Shown here: positions 11,060 through 19,988 of the stretch, piece by piece
Layout: every line of letters starts with the position of its first letter
Numbering within the stretch: the first letter of the stretch is position 1
Assembly: GCF_001468125.1 (NCBI RefSeq)
Contig: NZ_LNYT01000007.1
Coordinates: forward strand, 173,125 to 237,124
Source of the DNA: Legionella rubrilucens
GTDB lineage: Bacteria; Pseudomonadota; Gammaproteobacteria; Legionellales; Legionellaceae
Direction: 5' to 3'
DNA length: 64,000 bases
The notes under the pieces: model-generated
Seen by the model: only the letters and a program-made list of their open reading frames with translations
What the model was told of the DNA's origin: nothing
Databases searched by the model: none
Translations under genes and position numbers: made by a program

Positions 11060-11108
11060 GTAAATAAATGGTTAATTTGAGAAAAGTAGAAACTCATTGT
11101 GTTATAAT
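11060..11108 (+). promoter_or_regulatory. Putative promoter region of the ADP-ribosyltransferase-like gene
   Basis: A good TATAAT lies at 11103-11108, with TTGAGA at 11077-11082 but a long 20-base spacer. Just upstream is GTAAA-N6-GTTAA (11060-11075), which resembles a CpxR-type direct repeat. The same bases can be read as a poor PmrA-type tandem repeat. A GCCAC/GTGGC hairpin lies between this promoter and the start codon. Only the presence of a promoter is reasonably supported. Confidence 0.35.
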
Positions 11109-11156
11109 TTAACTCAATGATCATTATTTGCCGCCACTTGGTGGCCGGGACTTAAA

Positions 11157-12914
11157 ATGTCTGCATCCAAAAACGCGATACGCCAGGCATTAGAGACATT
11201 AATTGCCACCCAATACACCTTGCCCCCCCAACAATTTGCTGAAGAAGAACTGGCTATCAAACAGACGGTAGAAAAACTGATTGTTGTCCTTAGTCAACCG
11301 GCCAAACAAAAATCGCTGCTCCCGGCCATCCCCATTGATTCAATTGAAAACATGACCAGACGCGGGCATCTGACCGTCGTGGTTCAGAAGCTGGATGATC
11401 ATTTTCTCGTCGCTATTGAAGAGATACTCAAAAAGTCCGATTTTAAAATGGAATACGGCGGCGAGACGATTGTTCTGTCTGACTTGTACAACGGGTGTAA
11501 AAAAGCGCTCACTAAACAAGGAAAAGAGCCCAATTTTGAAGACGTATTGCTTAGGATGTATTCTGTCGAGAGCCCTTTCTATAAGAAGCTGAATGCCATT
11601 GTCTCTGGTTACAATAACCCGAAGTCGACGACAGACGACGAAAGGAAAATGGCTTTTTTACTGAATATGGCTATTCACAAGGCCGGGGTGATGAAACGGC
11701 AATTCGAGGTTCAGAAAACACCAGAGGTACTTTACCGTGGACAAAGCTTTGGGTTGCCGAATTTTATTAACAAATTCTTACGGGTGAAGGAATTGCAGGC
11801 CCGGGGGGAGTTGGCTTCTTTACCCCCCGCTCAACTGATTGACATTAATATTGCCGACATTGTCTCCAAAAAGAACGTCAGCATGTCGTCTCAATTAAAC
11901 AGCGCGGTGGGTTTTGCGACCGATGAAGGGATCGTTTTGCATGTTCAAAATCCCGAACAGCTGGCTGATTTTTATGCGGTGGCCAATGTGTCAGCCCACC
12001 CTAACGAAGCGGAGTTTTTATCAAGAATGCCGGATGACATTGCCATGATCCCCATTGATATTGAGGTGGATTCTGTGCATAAAACCACCCATATTTACGT
12101 CATGTGCATTCATTCGCAAAGCACGCAGTTGAATCATTCCACGCGTCTTAATGACATTAAAAATGCGCTTAAAGACTACCTGGCTAAAGAACTGCACGAA
12201 CCCTACGGTTTTTTTGCTTCCTATCTGTATTCAAGGGCCTATACCCAGCAGCAGAAAGTCCTGTTGGGCCAATTGATGGCGGCAATTGAAGACGTTGAAA
12301 GAAATCCGCTTCTTGATCTTGCAAAACAGAATGAATTTTTAGAAACGACGATTAAACTGCTTAAAAAACTGTATGAAACCAATCCAACTGATTATCAGAA
12401 AAAAGGGTTTGACGCCATCAATGCACTTCTCCAGGATTACAGCGCCGCCGTTGCCGATTTAAGCGTTGTTCATCAATTGACTGATGTGAAAGCCATTATT
12501 GCGAATGAGCAGAAGAAACTCGATAAAAATAGACAGGGTAAGCGGTTATGGCTTGCCGGTCTGACCAACGATGAAGACAAAAAACGGCTGGAGCCGTTAA
12601 ACAAGGATCTGGACGTGTTGCTGCGGCCGGATATCAGTGCAGCTGACATGAGGCAGGCCGCCAATAATATACTGCATTTATTGAAAGCCAATCCCTCCAT
12701 TGGCGCCCATTTCAAATTGCTGGAAGAGGGCATAAAAAGCATCCTTACCTCGCTGGACAAAATAGAGGAGCAGCAGCAGATTCTCATTAAAAACCCGTCC
12801 TTGCTCTTCAAAGATTGCCTGCGCTGCCTTGGTGTTGACTCGGTTCATGAGGGTAAGCAGGAACAAAGTGAAATTGATTTGCTCATCGGCAATACGATAC
12901 AAAAGTTCTTTTGA
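11157..12914 (+). CDS. Putative mono-ADP-ribosyltransferase (R-S-E type), candidate effector
   Basis: A 585-residue protein without signal peptide or membrane segment. Residues ~190-300 show the ordered signature of arginine-type ADP-ribosyltransferases: LYRGQ with R194, then SMSS (S242, S244) followed by AVGFAT, then NEAEFLS, giving E284-A-E286 as the E-x-E. In the known R-S-E clade these residues bind NAD and activate the target. The C-terminal ~280 residues look helical and may bind a partner. The tail holds Glu residues (HEGKQEQSE) before a hydrophobic end, as in many Dot/Icm substrates. It stands alone between the giant gene and tRNA-Pro. The motif pattern is seen in the sequence; NAD-dependent transferase activity and secretion are inferred. 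The start is the first ATG; its ribosome site is weak (GGGAC). Confidence 0.7.
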   Translation: MSASKNAIRQALETLIATQYTLPPQQFAEEELAIKQTVEKLIVVLSQPAKQKSLLPAIPIDSIENMTRRGHLTVVVQKLDDHFLVAIEEILKKSDFKMEYGGETIVLSDLYNGCKKALTKQGKEPNFEDVLLRMYSVESPFYKKLNAIVSGYNNPKSTTDDERKMAFLLNMAIHKAGVMKRQFEVQKTPEVLYRGQSFGLPNFINKFLRVKELQARGELASLPPAQLIDINIADIVSKKNVSMSSQLNSAVGFATDEGIVLHVQNPEQLADFYAVANVSAHPNEAEFLSRMPDDIAMIPIDIEVDSVHKTTHIYVMCIHSQSTQLNHSTRLNDIKNALKDYLAKELHEPYGFFASYLYSRAYTQQQKVLLGQLMAAIEDVERNPLLDLAKQNEFLETTIKLLKKLYETNPTDYQKKGFDAINALLQDYSAAVADLSVVHQLTDVKAIIANEQKKLDKNRQGKRLWLAGLTNDEDKKRLEPLNKDLDVLLRPDISAADMRQAANNILHLLKANPSIGAHFKLLEEGIKSILTSLDKIEEQQQILIKNPSLLFKDCLRCLGVDSVHEGKQEQSEIDLLIGNTIQKFF

Positions 12915-12971
12915 GTGAATGAAGAATAGAGTTCAGGGAGGTTATCAATAACCCGAACCCGATTGAGTGAA

Positions 12972-13048
12972 TGGTCGGAGTGACAGGAATTGAACCTGCG
13001 ACCCCTGCCTCCCGAAGGCAGTGCTCTACCAGTCTGAGCTACACTCCG
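12972..13048 (-). tRNA. tRNA-Pro (anticodon CGG)
   Basis: A 77-base tRNA including an encoded CCA. The acceptor stem CGGAGTG / CACTCCG has the C1-G72 pair and A73 usual for proline tRNAs. The D arm carries AGCTCAG, the anticodon stem is CTGCC / GGCAG with loop TTCGGGA (anticodon CGG, reads CCG), and the T arm holds GGTTCAATTCC. Its first base lies one base after the ispB stop codon, so it is probably transcribed with ispB and released by RNase P. Confidence 0.95.
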
Positions 13049-13049
13049 A

Positions 13050-14018
13050 TTAATGTTGACGTTGAATGGCAAACAGCGCCAAATCCGTTAAAGCCTCTTT
13101 ATAAATTGAATTAGGCAGAATATGCAGTGCACTCAGTGCCTGATCGATTTCCTGCGCGGCGTATTGCTGAGTGTATTCGATGGCCTTGGTGGCTTTAATG
13201 GCCTCTAGAATACCGTCGAGATTACTGAGGCTGCCCTCGCGCAGGCTCTTTTCGATGAGCTGCTTTTGTGCTGGCGTCCCTTGCTTTAAAGCGTGAATCA
13301 AAGGCATGGTGGCTTTGCCATCCGCCAAATCATCGCCAATGTTCTTGCCAATCGTGTTGGCGTCTGAACAGTAATCCAGGGCGTCATCAATGAGTTGAAA
13401 GGCATTGCCAAGATGAAGACCATAGGCATACAGACTTTTTTCAATGGTATCACCAGCACCGCTCAACAGCGCGCCAATGGCGGCGGCTGCCGCGAACAGC
13501 AGGGCGGTTTTGCCGCGAATCACATCGAGGTAATCCTCAATGGAAATGGCAGCATTGTGACGGTTAACCAATTGTTTGACCTCACCGCAGCTGATCTTGT
13601 GCGAGGTGTCGGCTAAAAGCCGGATAACCGGCCAACTGTTCACGCTCACCATGAGTTGCACGGATTGGGTAAACAGATAATCACCGACTAGAATACTGGC
13701 TTTACTGCCCCAGATTTCATTGGCTGTTTCCCGTCCGCGGCGAAGGGTCGATTCATCCACCACATCGTCATGCAACAGGGTTGCCGTATGGAAAAACTCA
13801 ATCATGGCCGCCAGGGTAATGTGCTCCCGCCCCTGATAACCGCAGGCATGGCTTGCTAACAGTACCAGCAGAGGACGTAAACGTTTGCCGCCGCTTTGAA
13901 CGATGTGCGTCGACAAATCATCGATTAACCCAATCTGGGATTGGATTTTATCAATAATCAGATCATTGACCGCATTAAAATCGTCATTAACCAGGGCTCG
14001 TAAACGGTTTACCGTCAT
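13050..14018 (-). CDS. ispB: Octaprenyl diphosphate synthase (trans-polyprenyl synthase)
   Basis: 322 residues, the usual length of IspB. It builds the C40 side chain of ubiquinone and menaquinone from farnesyl and isopentenyl diphosphate in the cytoplasm. The two Asp-rich substrate-binding motifs are present: LLHDDVVDES with an RRGR follow-up (first) and LIDDALDYC (second). GGKRLRP near the N-terminus is also typical. A second, shorter prenyl synthase (ispA) lies at 26.7-27.6 kb; this one is assigned to the long-chain branch by length and motif context. The gene is monocistronic except for the tRNA-Pro immediately downstream. Confidence 0.93.
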   Translation of the reverse strand: MTVNRLRALVNDDFNAVNDLIIDKIQSQIGLIDDLSTHIVQSGGKRLRPLLVLLASHACGYQGREHITLAAMIEFFHTATLLHDDVVDESTLRRGRETANEIWGSKASILVGDYLFTQSVQLMVSVNSWPVIRLLADTSHKISCGEVKQLVNRHNAAISIEDYLDVIRGKTALLFAAAAAIGALLSGAGDTIEKSLYAYGLHLGNAFQLIDDALDYCSDANTIGKNIGDDLADGKATMPLIHALKQGTPAQKQLIEKSLREGSLSNLDGILEAIKATKAIEYTQQYAAQEIDQALSALHILPNSIYKEALTDLALFAIQRQH

Positions 14019-14130
14019 TCTGTGTCCTCAAGCATGTGCTGCGAGAATGCTAAGGCGCGTCAGGATCATTGTCAAGGTAAATGGGACATTCACCGCTATA
14101 AAAAATCACAGAACGGGGAATAGACAGGAG

Positions 14131-15270
14131 TTAAGCGTCTTTACAGGCCGACTTTTTTATGGAATGGGTGATACGAAAAGCATTGCCGCCTGCTTTCTTT
14201 GCTTCATACATGGCCGAGTCGGCTCTGGCGACTAATTGATCCGAATTGTGGGAATCCATCGGGAAGGTTGCAAGACCAATGCTGATGGTGCATCGAACAT
14301 CGTGGCCATTGATCTGAAAAGGGGTGCTGAACTCCTGTAAAATCCTCTGGGCAATCGTTTTGGGCGTTTTATCTTCCATGTGATGAATGACGATGGCGAT
14401 GAATTCGTCACCACCCAGACGGGCAATAAAATCGTTTTCACGGAAACAAGCTTGCAGGCGTTTGGCGGTCAAAAGCAGCAGCGCATCGCCCGTCTCATGG
14501 CCGTTACGGTCATTGACTCCTTTAAACCCATCCAAATCCATGAAAAAAACCGTTAAATAGTGATGCGGCGGCATGGTTTCAATGTAATTTTGCAGCGTTG
14601 ATTGAAAGTAGGACCGGTTGGGCAGGTTAGTCAGCGTGTCATAACGGGCAAGGTAATGGAATTTTTCCTTGTCAGCCTGCAGCATAAAGTTTTTTTCATA
14701 AAGGAGCTGTTCGTAGTAAGCATTTTCCTTAAGCATGTTGAATAACACGGTGATGACAATCAACAATGAAAAAAGATAATTAATTGAATTTAAAACAAAG
14801 ACTTCGGTGGCTGGCACAATGTAAAGAGGCACAGGCTCGATAAAGAAAAAGAAGACCACCACTGCCAGCGTCAGGGTGGAATAAACCACCAGTCCCGACC
14901 AGCTTAGGGTAATGGCAGCCAGAATAGGGACAATATTAAGCCAGATGAGATAGGAGCTGCCCACGCCGCCGATGAGATAATTGGCTACCGCCGAAGCCAC
15001 CAGCACATTGGCTGTCAAAATGTGTCCGCAAAGCAGAATATTCTGGGTGCGGTACAAAAGCCAAAGGTTAAGAATACCAATCACATCGATGATGCTGATT
15101 AAAATCACAATCATCCAGAGTTTGCAGACGGCGTAAACGTAAATGATCAGCGAACCCAGAATAATGAGTTCCATCTCAACCGTGCGGATAAGGCGGAATT
15201 GTCTGCGATGATTGATAAGTCCATCAACATCCTTCTTCAACCAGGTATGCAATAGATCGAATAACCCCAT
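14131..15270 (-). CDS. Membrane diguanylate cyclase (GGDEF)
   Basis: 379 residues from ATG 15270, chosen because GGAAAGG lies just before it; an upstream ATG at 15315 adds 15 residues but has no such site. After a ~50-residue cytoplasmic start come about five to six hydrophobic segments (to ~residue 180), then a short linker and a GGDEF domain. The active-site loop is intact (LGGDEF, G286-F290), and the inhibitory site RxxD (R277-E-N-D280) sits at the standard five-residue distance. It should make cyclic di-GMP from two GTP and be product-inhibited. No EAL domain follows. It is divergent from the TackOD1/degenerate-GGDEF gene, separated by 130 bp, so the two may share regulation. The membrane signal is unknown. 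Confidence 0.92.
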   Translation of the reverse strand: MGLFDLLHTWLKKDVDGLINHRRQFRLIRTVEMELIILGSLIIYVYAVCKLWMIVILISIIDVIGILNLWLLYRTQNILLCGHILTANVLVASAVANYLIGGVGSSYLIWLNIVPILAAITLSWSGLVVYSTLTLAVVVFFFFIEPVPLYIVPATEVFVLNSINYLFSLLIVITVLFNMLKENAYYEQLLYEKNFMLQADKEKFHYLARYDTLTNLPNRSYFQSTLQNYIETMPPHHYLTVFFMDLDGFKGVNDRNGHETGDALLLLTAKRLQACFRENDFIARLGGDEFIAIVIHHMEDKTPKTIAQRILQEFSTPFQINGHDVRCTISIGLATFPMDSHNSDQLVARADSAMYEAKKAGGNAFRITHSIKKSACKDA

Positions 15271-15400
15271 GCCTTTCCTTTTCACGTACGCATGATTGCG
15301 GCATTTTATAATCAATTATAGATTATAAATAACACAATATGGATAATTAGTCTACAATTGATGTAACGACACACCTTCCGATGTTTGGAGTATTTCGTTA
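15271..15400. promoter_or_regulatory. Divergent promoter region between two GGDEF-family genes
   Basis: 130 bp of AT-rich DNA between the divergent starts of the diguanylate cyclase and the TackOD1-like gene. It contains several TATAAT-like words on both strands (around 15310-15345). Exact promoters cannot be assigned by eye. Confidence 0.45.
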
Positions 15401-16822
15401 ATGAAACCACAAAAAATCATTTGGGTCATTGGCCAGAATATCCCTGATTTCTCGCTTCCAGTTGACTTTAAACGCGTTGATTCCATTCACGAACTACCTA
15501 AACAGGACGTTTATGCCCTCGTGATTTCCAAATCGGCGGGACAACCCTTTTTACCTGAGTTGGCACAGTTGCGCGCCATGCCGCAATACCGCTTTTTACC
15601 CATTTTTTATAATGGCATTCCCGGGCAGGAGCTTAGTGAACTCTTCGATGGCCCCTTTGATGAACAGGTGATTCAGAAGGCGGAGGGCATATACCAGCGT
15701 CTGGCCCTCATCACCGAAGCCAATTTAGACACGGAAAGCGATGAGATTATTTTGCTGGTGTATTTGTTTTCTCGCCCGGATTTTAAGCTTAAAGGGTATG
15801 TCAATCATCAATCGACGCATATCTTTGATTACCCCCTGTTGACTCTGTTGTTTAATAAAGGCGCGGATTTTGATGCCTGGCGTTTTTTGCAGGATCTGGT
15901 GATGCCGGATCTGCTGGCACCGGGTGCATTACTGGATGAAATTCAGACCTGCAATGCCTGCGATTCAGGCTTACTCAACATCAAGCATACCTGCCCAAGC
16001 TGCCATTCCATTAATATCAAGCCTCAGAAATTTGTGCATTGCTACACCTGCGGCAAAATAGGGCCTGTGCCTGAATTTTTAAGGCAGGAGCGCCTGGTCT
16101 GCAGCCGCTGCAACACCCGCCTGCGCACCCTGGGTGTCGATTACGACAAACCGCTTGAAGACAAGTTGTGCAATGATTGCGGACACTATTTTGCCGAACC
16201 GGAGGTCAATCTGGTGTGCCTGGTTTGCCATCGCACCTCCTCAAGCCGTGAACTGGCTTCCCGACGTCTGTATGAATACACCCTCACGCGGCGTGGAGAG
16301 TACCTGATACGCGGCATTGAGAAAGGCATTTACCGTAATTTTAATCATTTCTTTAAAGTCATTGACTATGCGGCATTCATGGCCATTGTAGCCTGGCAGG
16401 CGAAGCTGGCTGAACGTTACCCCTCCCTGTATTTCAGCGTCATGACCATGCAGATTACCAATGCCGATCAGTTGCTCGAGGAGCAGGGGGTAGTGAATAC
16501 CGAAAAACTGTTGGGCGAATTGTTCACCAACTTAAGAAAAATATTCCGTGAAAGCGATCTGTCCTCCCGAATTGAAGGGACGATGCTGTTCTTTCTGCCC
16601 ATGGCGGATGACGAAGGCTGTACCATCTTAGTCGATCGCATCAAGCTGTTTGTGAATCAACTGGCAAAGAACAATAATAATCGCGGCCTGGCTGTTGGAC
16701 TCAGCTACATCACGTCCACAGAGATGATTAACGCCCAGTTGGAAGGGGAACTGGTTATTAGCGAGTTGCATGCCCGAATTATTGAAAGCAACGTGTGTTT
16801 GATTGGTTGTAAAACGGATTGA
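15401..16822 (+). CDS. TackOD1-like zinc-cluster protein with degenerate GGDEF domain
   Basis: 473 residues. The first ~130 residues look like a receiver-type alpha/beta domain without a recognisable phosphorylation pocket. The middle (~184-277) holds a run of CxxC pairs (CNAC, CPSC, CYTC, CSRC, CNDC, CLVC), giving several zinc ribbons; this pattern resembles the TackOD1 output domain, which often accompanies GGDEF domains. The C-terminal ~150 residues keep the GGDEF fold pattern, but the catalytic loop reads RIEGTMLFF (E392-G393-T394-M395), so it should not make cyclic di-GMP and may bind nucleotide or partners instead. Divergent from an intact diguanylate cyclase. The TackOD1 assignment is by pattern recognition only. 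Confidence 0.7.
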   Translation: MKPQKIIWVIGQNIPDFSLPVDFKRVDSIHELPKQDVYALVISKSAGQPFLPELAQLRAMPQYRFLPIFYNGIPGQELSELFDGPFDEQVIQKAEGIYQRLALITEANLDTESDEIILLVYLFSRPDFKLKGYVNHQSTHIFDYPLLTLLFNKGADFDAWRFLQDLVMPDLLAPGALLDEIQTCNACDSGLLNIKHTCPSCHSINIKPQKFVHCYTCGKIGPVPEFLRQERLVCSRCNTRLRTLGVDYDKPLEDKLCNDCGHYFAEPEVNLVCLVCHRTSSSRELASRRLYEYTLTRRGEYLIRGIEKGIYRNFNHFFKVIDYAAFMAIVAWQAKLAERYPSLYFSVMTMQITNADQLLEEQGVVNTEKLLGELFTNLRKIFRESDLSSRIEGTMLFFLPMADDEGCTILVDRIKLFVNQLAKNNNNRGLAVGLSYITSTEMINAQLEGELVISELHARIIESNVCLIGCKTD

Positions 16823-16865
16823 AAACCTTTTATACTGAGCTAATGGTCAATATCGGTGCAAGCAA

Positions 16866-18122
16866 ATGCCTCTCGACAGTAAACTGTACGGTCAGGCTTC
16901 CCCTGTGAATAATCCAGTTAGCGAATCCACGTTTTTTTCCATCACCCATACCCCTTATGAAGGCTCCCTTTACCCTGAAAAATTAAAGCTGTCTGATGTC
17001 GCGCAGGGAGGACGCACCGGCGATTGTTATTTTCTGTCGGTTCTGAATGCTATTCTGGCGCTGCCTCACGGCGAGGAATGGATACGGCAGCGAATGATTG
17101 AGAGGGACGGACAAATCCATGTGCTCTTTTTTCGAAATGAAAAACCGGAATGGGTGGTGATTGAAAAATCCTTACCCCATTCTCCGGGCTTATTGAGCAG
17201 CGGGCCCGCCTGGGTCAGGTTTTGGGAAAAAGCCTATGTGGCCTTTAACGGTGGAAATTACAAGGTATTAAGCAGCGGCGACAGCCGCCAGGTGCTGAGG
17301 GCGCTTCTGGGGGATACGTCGATGGCGATAGCGACCACCGTTCAGTCACGAAAGCCGCTTGCTGAACTGTACCAGTCCTCGATAGACGGATGCTCAGGCT
17401 GTGACATTTACACCCTGATGTTTCTGTTGCGCCCCTACGATGCCCAAACCAGCGTCGGCAATGTGGTCAATCAGGTATTTCATAAGGATAAAACCCTCCT
17501 GAAGGCTTGGTGGGCTTGGGTCGCCCGCAATCAGGATAAATGGCGGCAGTTGCTTGCAAAAGAAAGTATTCTTTATCACGAAACGCTGCTTGATTTTATT
17601 GAAAAAGAAAAACGACGGTCCATTGACTCGCCGATGGAAGCCATCAGAGCCGTAGAAAGCTGGCTGGCCGACTGGTGCATTTTACCCCGTAAAATGGGCT
17701 ACAGTCAGGATGAGTTGAGACTGTATGATGAATTAAAGCAGGCTTTGGACAATGAGAGCCCGGTGGTGGCCAGTCCTGGAGCCAATCCCCCTTGCGGCAT
17801 TATCATCGAGCACACCTATTCTGTTGTTGGTGTACGCGAAAGCGAGTTAAGCCATCGAAAATTCGTTATTTTAAGAAATCCATACGCTGAAAACCGCTCC
17901 TGGTTTTTTAAATTATTTGCAGCCGGCGGGCGGGCCGCGCGGGAATGGAAAAACTCAGAAACCGGTACTGTCGAGTTTAGGATAAGCAGCACAGAGCATT
18001 GCACATTTGAAATGGAACTGCATGATTTCGCCCATGCCTTTCTCTACATCGACAAGGGACTGTCGCTCAAGGTTGCACTGGATTCGCAAAACAACTGCAA
18101 TCTGACGTCCTATGGCTATTAA
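16866..18122 (+). CDS. Calpain-like (family C2) cysteine protease, candidate effector
   Basis: 418 residues, no signal peptide. The papain-fold calpain core is clear: QGGRTGDCYFLS holds the catalytic Cys54 (calpains: QGxxGDCxFL), WVRFWEKAYVAFNGG matches the WvxLlEKAyAKxxGsY segment, IIEHTYSVVG holds His316, and ILRNPYAEN holds Asn338. All three catalytic residues are in order and intact. No calcium-binding EF hands are visible, as in most bacterial members. It starts 43 bases after the TackOD1-like gene and has no ribosome site better than GGTGCAAG. Calpains cleave proteins at few sites; host targets are a guess. The presence of a eukaryote-like protease beside other effector-like genes suggests secretion, which is inference. 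Confidence 0.78.
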   Translation: MPLDSKLYGQASPVNNPVSESTFFSITHTPYEGSLYPEKLKLSDVAQGGRTGDCYFLSVLNAILALPHGEEWIRQRMIERDGQIHVLFFRNEKPEWVVIEKSLPHSPGLLSSGPAWVRFWEKAYVAFNGGNYKVLSSGDSRQVLRALLGDTSMAIATTVQSRKPLAELYQSSIDGCSGCDIYTLMFLLRPYDAQTSVGNVVNQVFHKDKTLLKAWWAWVARNQDKWRQLLAKESILYHETLLDFIEKEKRRSIDSPMEAIRAVESWLADWCILPRKMGYSQDELRLYDELKQALDNESPVVASPGANPPCGIIIEHTYSVVGVRESELSHRKFVILRNPYAENRSWFFKLFAAGGRAAREWKNSETGTVEFRISSTEHCTFEMELHDFAHAFLYIDKGLSLKVALDSQNNCNLTSYGY

Positions 18123-18142
18123 CCCCTGACGCCAGGGGTTAA
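18119..18142. terminator. Bidirectional hairpin between convergent genes
   Basis: A perfect 10-bp inverted repeat TTAACCCCTG / CAGGGGTTAA with a 4-base loop. It includes the stop codon of the calpain-like gene and ends six bases before the stop of ychF, so it probably separates the two convergent transcripts. T-runs are absent on both sides. Confidence 0.55.
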
Positions 18143-18147
18143 CGTGT

Positions 18148-19239
18148 TTATACATTGAAACGAAAATGCATGACGTCGCCGTCAGCGACAATGTAATCCT
18201 TGCCTTCCAACCGCAGTTTGCCTGCCTCTTTTGCGCCCTGTTCGCCGCGATGGGCAATGAAGGCGTCATAGGCAATGACTTCCGCACGGATAAAGCCTTT
18301 CTCAAAGTCCGTATGAATCACGCCGGCCGCCTGAGGAGCCGTGGCGCCTTTACGAACAGTCCAGGCTCGGACTTCCTTCACGCCAGCGGTAAAATAGGTT
18401 TGCAGACCCAGTAAATCATAACCGGCGCGAATGACGCGATGAAGTCCCGGCTCGTTTAGACCTAAGTCCGCCATGAATTCCTCACGATCCGCATCGTCCA
18501 GTTCCACCAGTTCGGCTTCCGTCGCCGCACACAGGGCAACAACACTGGCTTTTTCTTCGGCAGCCAGTTGTTTGACCTTGTCCAGCAGGGGATTGTTTTC
18601 ATAACCGTCGTCATTGACGTTGGCAATGTAGAGTACCGGTTTGGCCGTCAGCAGGAAAAAACGGCGAAGCACCGGCCATTCTTCTTCTGTCAGGGACAGG
18701 GTTCTTACCGGTAAACCGGCATCCAGTTGCGCTTTGGCCTTTTCGAGAACCTGCTTTTCAAACAGGGCTTCCTTATTGCCGCTTTTACTGTTCTTCACAA
18801 CTTTAATTAATGCCTTGTCAACGGTATCCATGTCGGCCAGCGCCAACTCGGTATTAATGACTTCGATATCACTTAAAGGGTCAACCCGGCCTTCCACATG
18901 AACCACATCTGTGTTTTCGAAACAGCGTACGACATGGGCAATGGCATCGGTTTCGCGGATGTTGGCTAGAAACTGGTTGCCTAAGCCTTCACCGCTGGAA
19001 GCCCCCTTGACCAGTCCGGCGATGTCAACAAACTGCATGGTGGCAGGAACTGTCTGTTGCGGCTTAACAATGTCGCTTAAGGCGTCAAGGCGGGGATCAG
19101 GAACGGTAACGATACCCACATTCGGCTCAATGGTACAGAAAGGGTAATTGGCCGCTTCGATGCCCGCTTTGGTCAGCGCATTAAACAAGGTTGATTTGCC
19201 GACATTCGGTAAACCAACAATTCCACATTTAAATCCCAT
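18148..19239 (-). CDS. ychF: Redox-regulated ATPase/GTPase YchF
   Basis: 363 residues, standard for YchF/OLA1. This Obg-family P-loop protein prefers ATP, binds ribosomes and acts in stress responses. G1 is GLPNVGKST (residues 9-17) at the very N-terminus, followed by [10 protein letters not shown] (G3) and the C-terminal TGS-type segment ([15 protein letters not shown] and the final [10 protein letters not shown]). The start ATG follows a TTAGGAGTT ribosome site. It lies 44 bp downstream of pth, the same order as in many gammaproteobacteria, and is probably cotranscribed with it. Confidence 0.96.
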   Translation of the reverse strand: MGFKCGIVGLPNVGKSTLFNALTKAGIEAANYPFCTIEPNVGIVTVPDPRLDALSDIVKPQQTVPATMQFVDIAGLVKGASSGEGLGNQFLANIRETDAIAHVVRCFENTDVVHVEGRVDPLSDIEVINTELALADMDTVDKALIKVVKNSKSGNKEALFEKQVLEKAKAQLDAGLPVRTLSLTEEEWPVLRRFFLLTAKPVLYIANVNDDGYENNPLLDKVKQLAAEEKASVVALCAATEAELVELDDADREEFMADLGLNEPGLHRVIRAGYDLLGLQTYFTAGVKEVRAWTVRKGATAPQAAGVIHTDFEKGFIRAEVIAYDAFIAHRGEQGAKEAGKLRLEGKDYIVADGDVMHFRFNV

Positions 19240-19283
19240 GGGACAACTCCTAACCTGTCAAATTCAAAAAAAAAACAGCATTA

Positions 19284-19853
19284 CTAGCGGTGTAATAAAT
19301 TCATGGCGGCGCCAAAATGGCCCTGCATAATAGCAGGGATGACGGCCACGGCCTGTTCAATTGCATCAAAAATCAATTGCCTGTCTTTAGGGCTTGGTTT
19401 ACCTAACACGTAGTTAAGAACCATGTCCTTATGACCGGGATGCCCTATGCCAATGCGCAAACGATGAAAATCACCGGTGCCGAGCTGAGCAATCATATCG
19501 CGCAAGCCATTATGGCCCCCTGGCCCTCCGCCGGTTTTTAACTTGCTGCGCCCCGCAGGCAGGTCCAATTCATCGTGCACCACCAGAATTTCCTGGGGTG
19601 CAATGCGGTAAAACTGGCTGATTTCACGCGCAGGCAAACCGCTGTGATTCATAAATGTCAAAGGCAAGGCCAGCTTACAGGGATGCTCACCGATTTCCAC
19701 CTGTGCCAGTTCGCAATGAAGTTTTTTTTCTGATTTAAACGACGCATTATGGCGATGAGCCAGCGCGTCGACAAACCAGGCACCGGCATTGTGCCGGGTA
19801 TATTCATAGGCGGAGCCTGGATTACGCAAACCAATAATTAATTTTATGGTCAT
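19284..19853 (-). CDS. pth: Peptidyl-tRNA hydrolase
   Basis: 189 residues, typical length. It releases peptides from peptidyl-tRNA dropped from ribosomes. The family hallmarks are present: GLRNPG near the N-terminus, catalytic His21 in TRHNAGAWF, the FMNHSG motif and the HDELDLPAG loop with the partner Asp. It lies between rplY and ychF on the same strand, a common translation-linked cluster. The 135 bp upstream of it contain a strong hairpin. Confidence 0.96.
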   Translation of the reverse strand: MTIKLIIGLRNPGSAYEYTRHNAGAWFVDALAHRHNASFKSEKKLHCELAQVEIGEHPCKLALPLTFMNHSGLPAREISQFYRIAPQEILVVHDELDLPAGRSKLKTGGGPGGHNGLRDMIAQLGTGDFHRLRIGIGHPGHKDMVLNYVLGKPSPKDRQLIFDAIEQAVAVIPAIMQGHFGAAMNLLHR

Positions 19854-19950
19854 GGAAGTCTTTAAGAGATTGATAAACCGTCATGTCTGCAAACCGCATC
19901 AACGGCCATGCGTTGAGATTGTCAAACGTGTCGCAAAAATCATTCAAGTC

Positions 19951-19972
19951 TCCGGGGACAAGCGTCCCCGGA
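19951..19972. other. Strong hairpin between rplY and pth
   Basis: A perfect 9-bp stem TCCGGGGAC / GTCCCCGGA with loop AAGC lies just after the rplY stop. In the rplY direction the T-run precedes rather than follows the hairpin, so it is not a classical terminator. It may protect mRNA ends or attenuate read-through into pth. Confidence 0.55.
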
Positions 19973-19988
19973 AAAAGGTTTCGTACGA

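Noticed and set aside
11060-11075. CpxR site upstream of the ADP-ribosyltransferase-like gene
   Set aside because: GTAAA-N6-GTTAA is a short, imperfect match that also fits a weak PmrA-type reading; not strong enough for a finding.
19951-19972. Classical terminator for rplY
   Set aside because: The T-run is on the wrong side of the hairpin for the rplY direction, so it is listed as a hairpin only.
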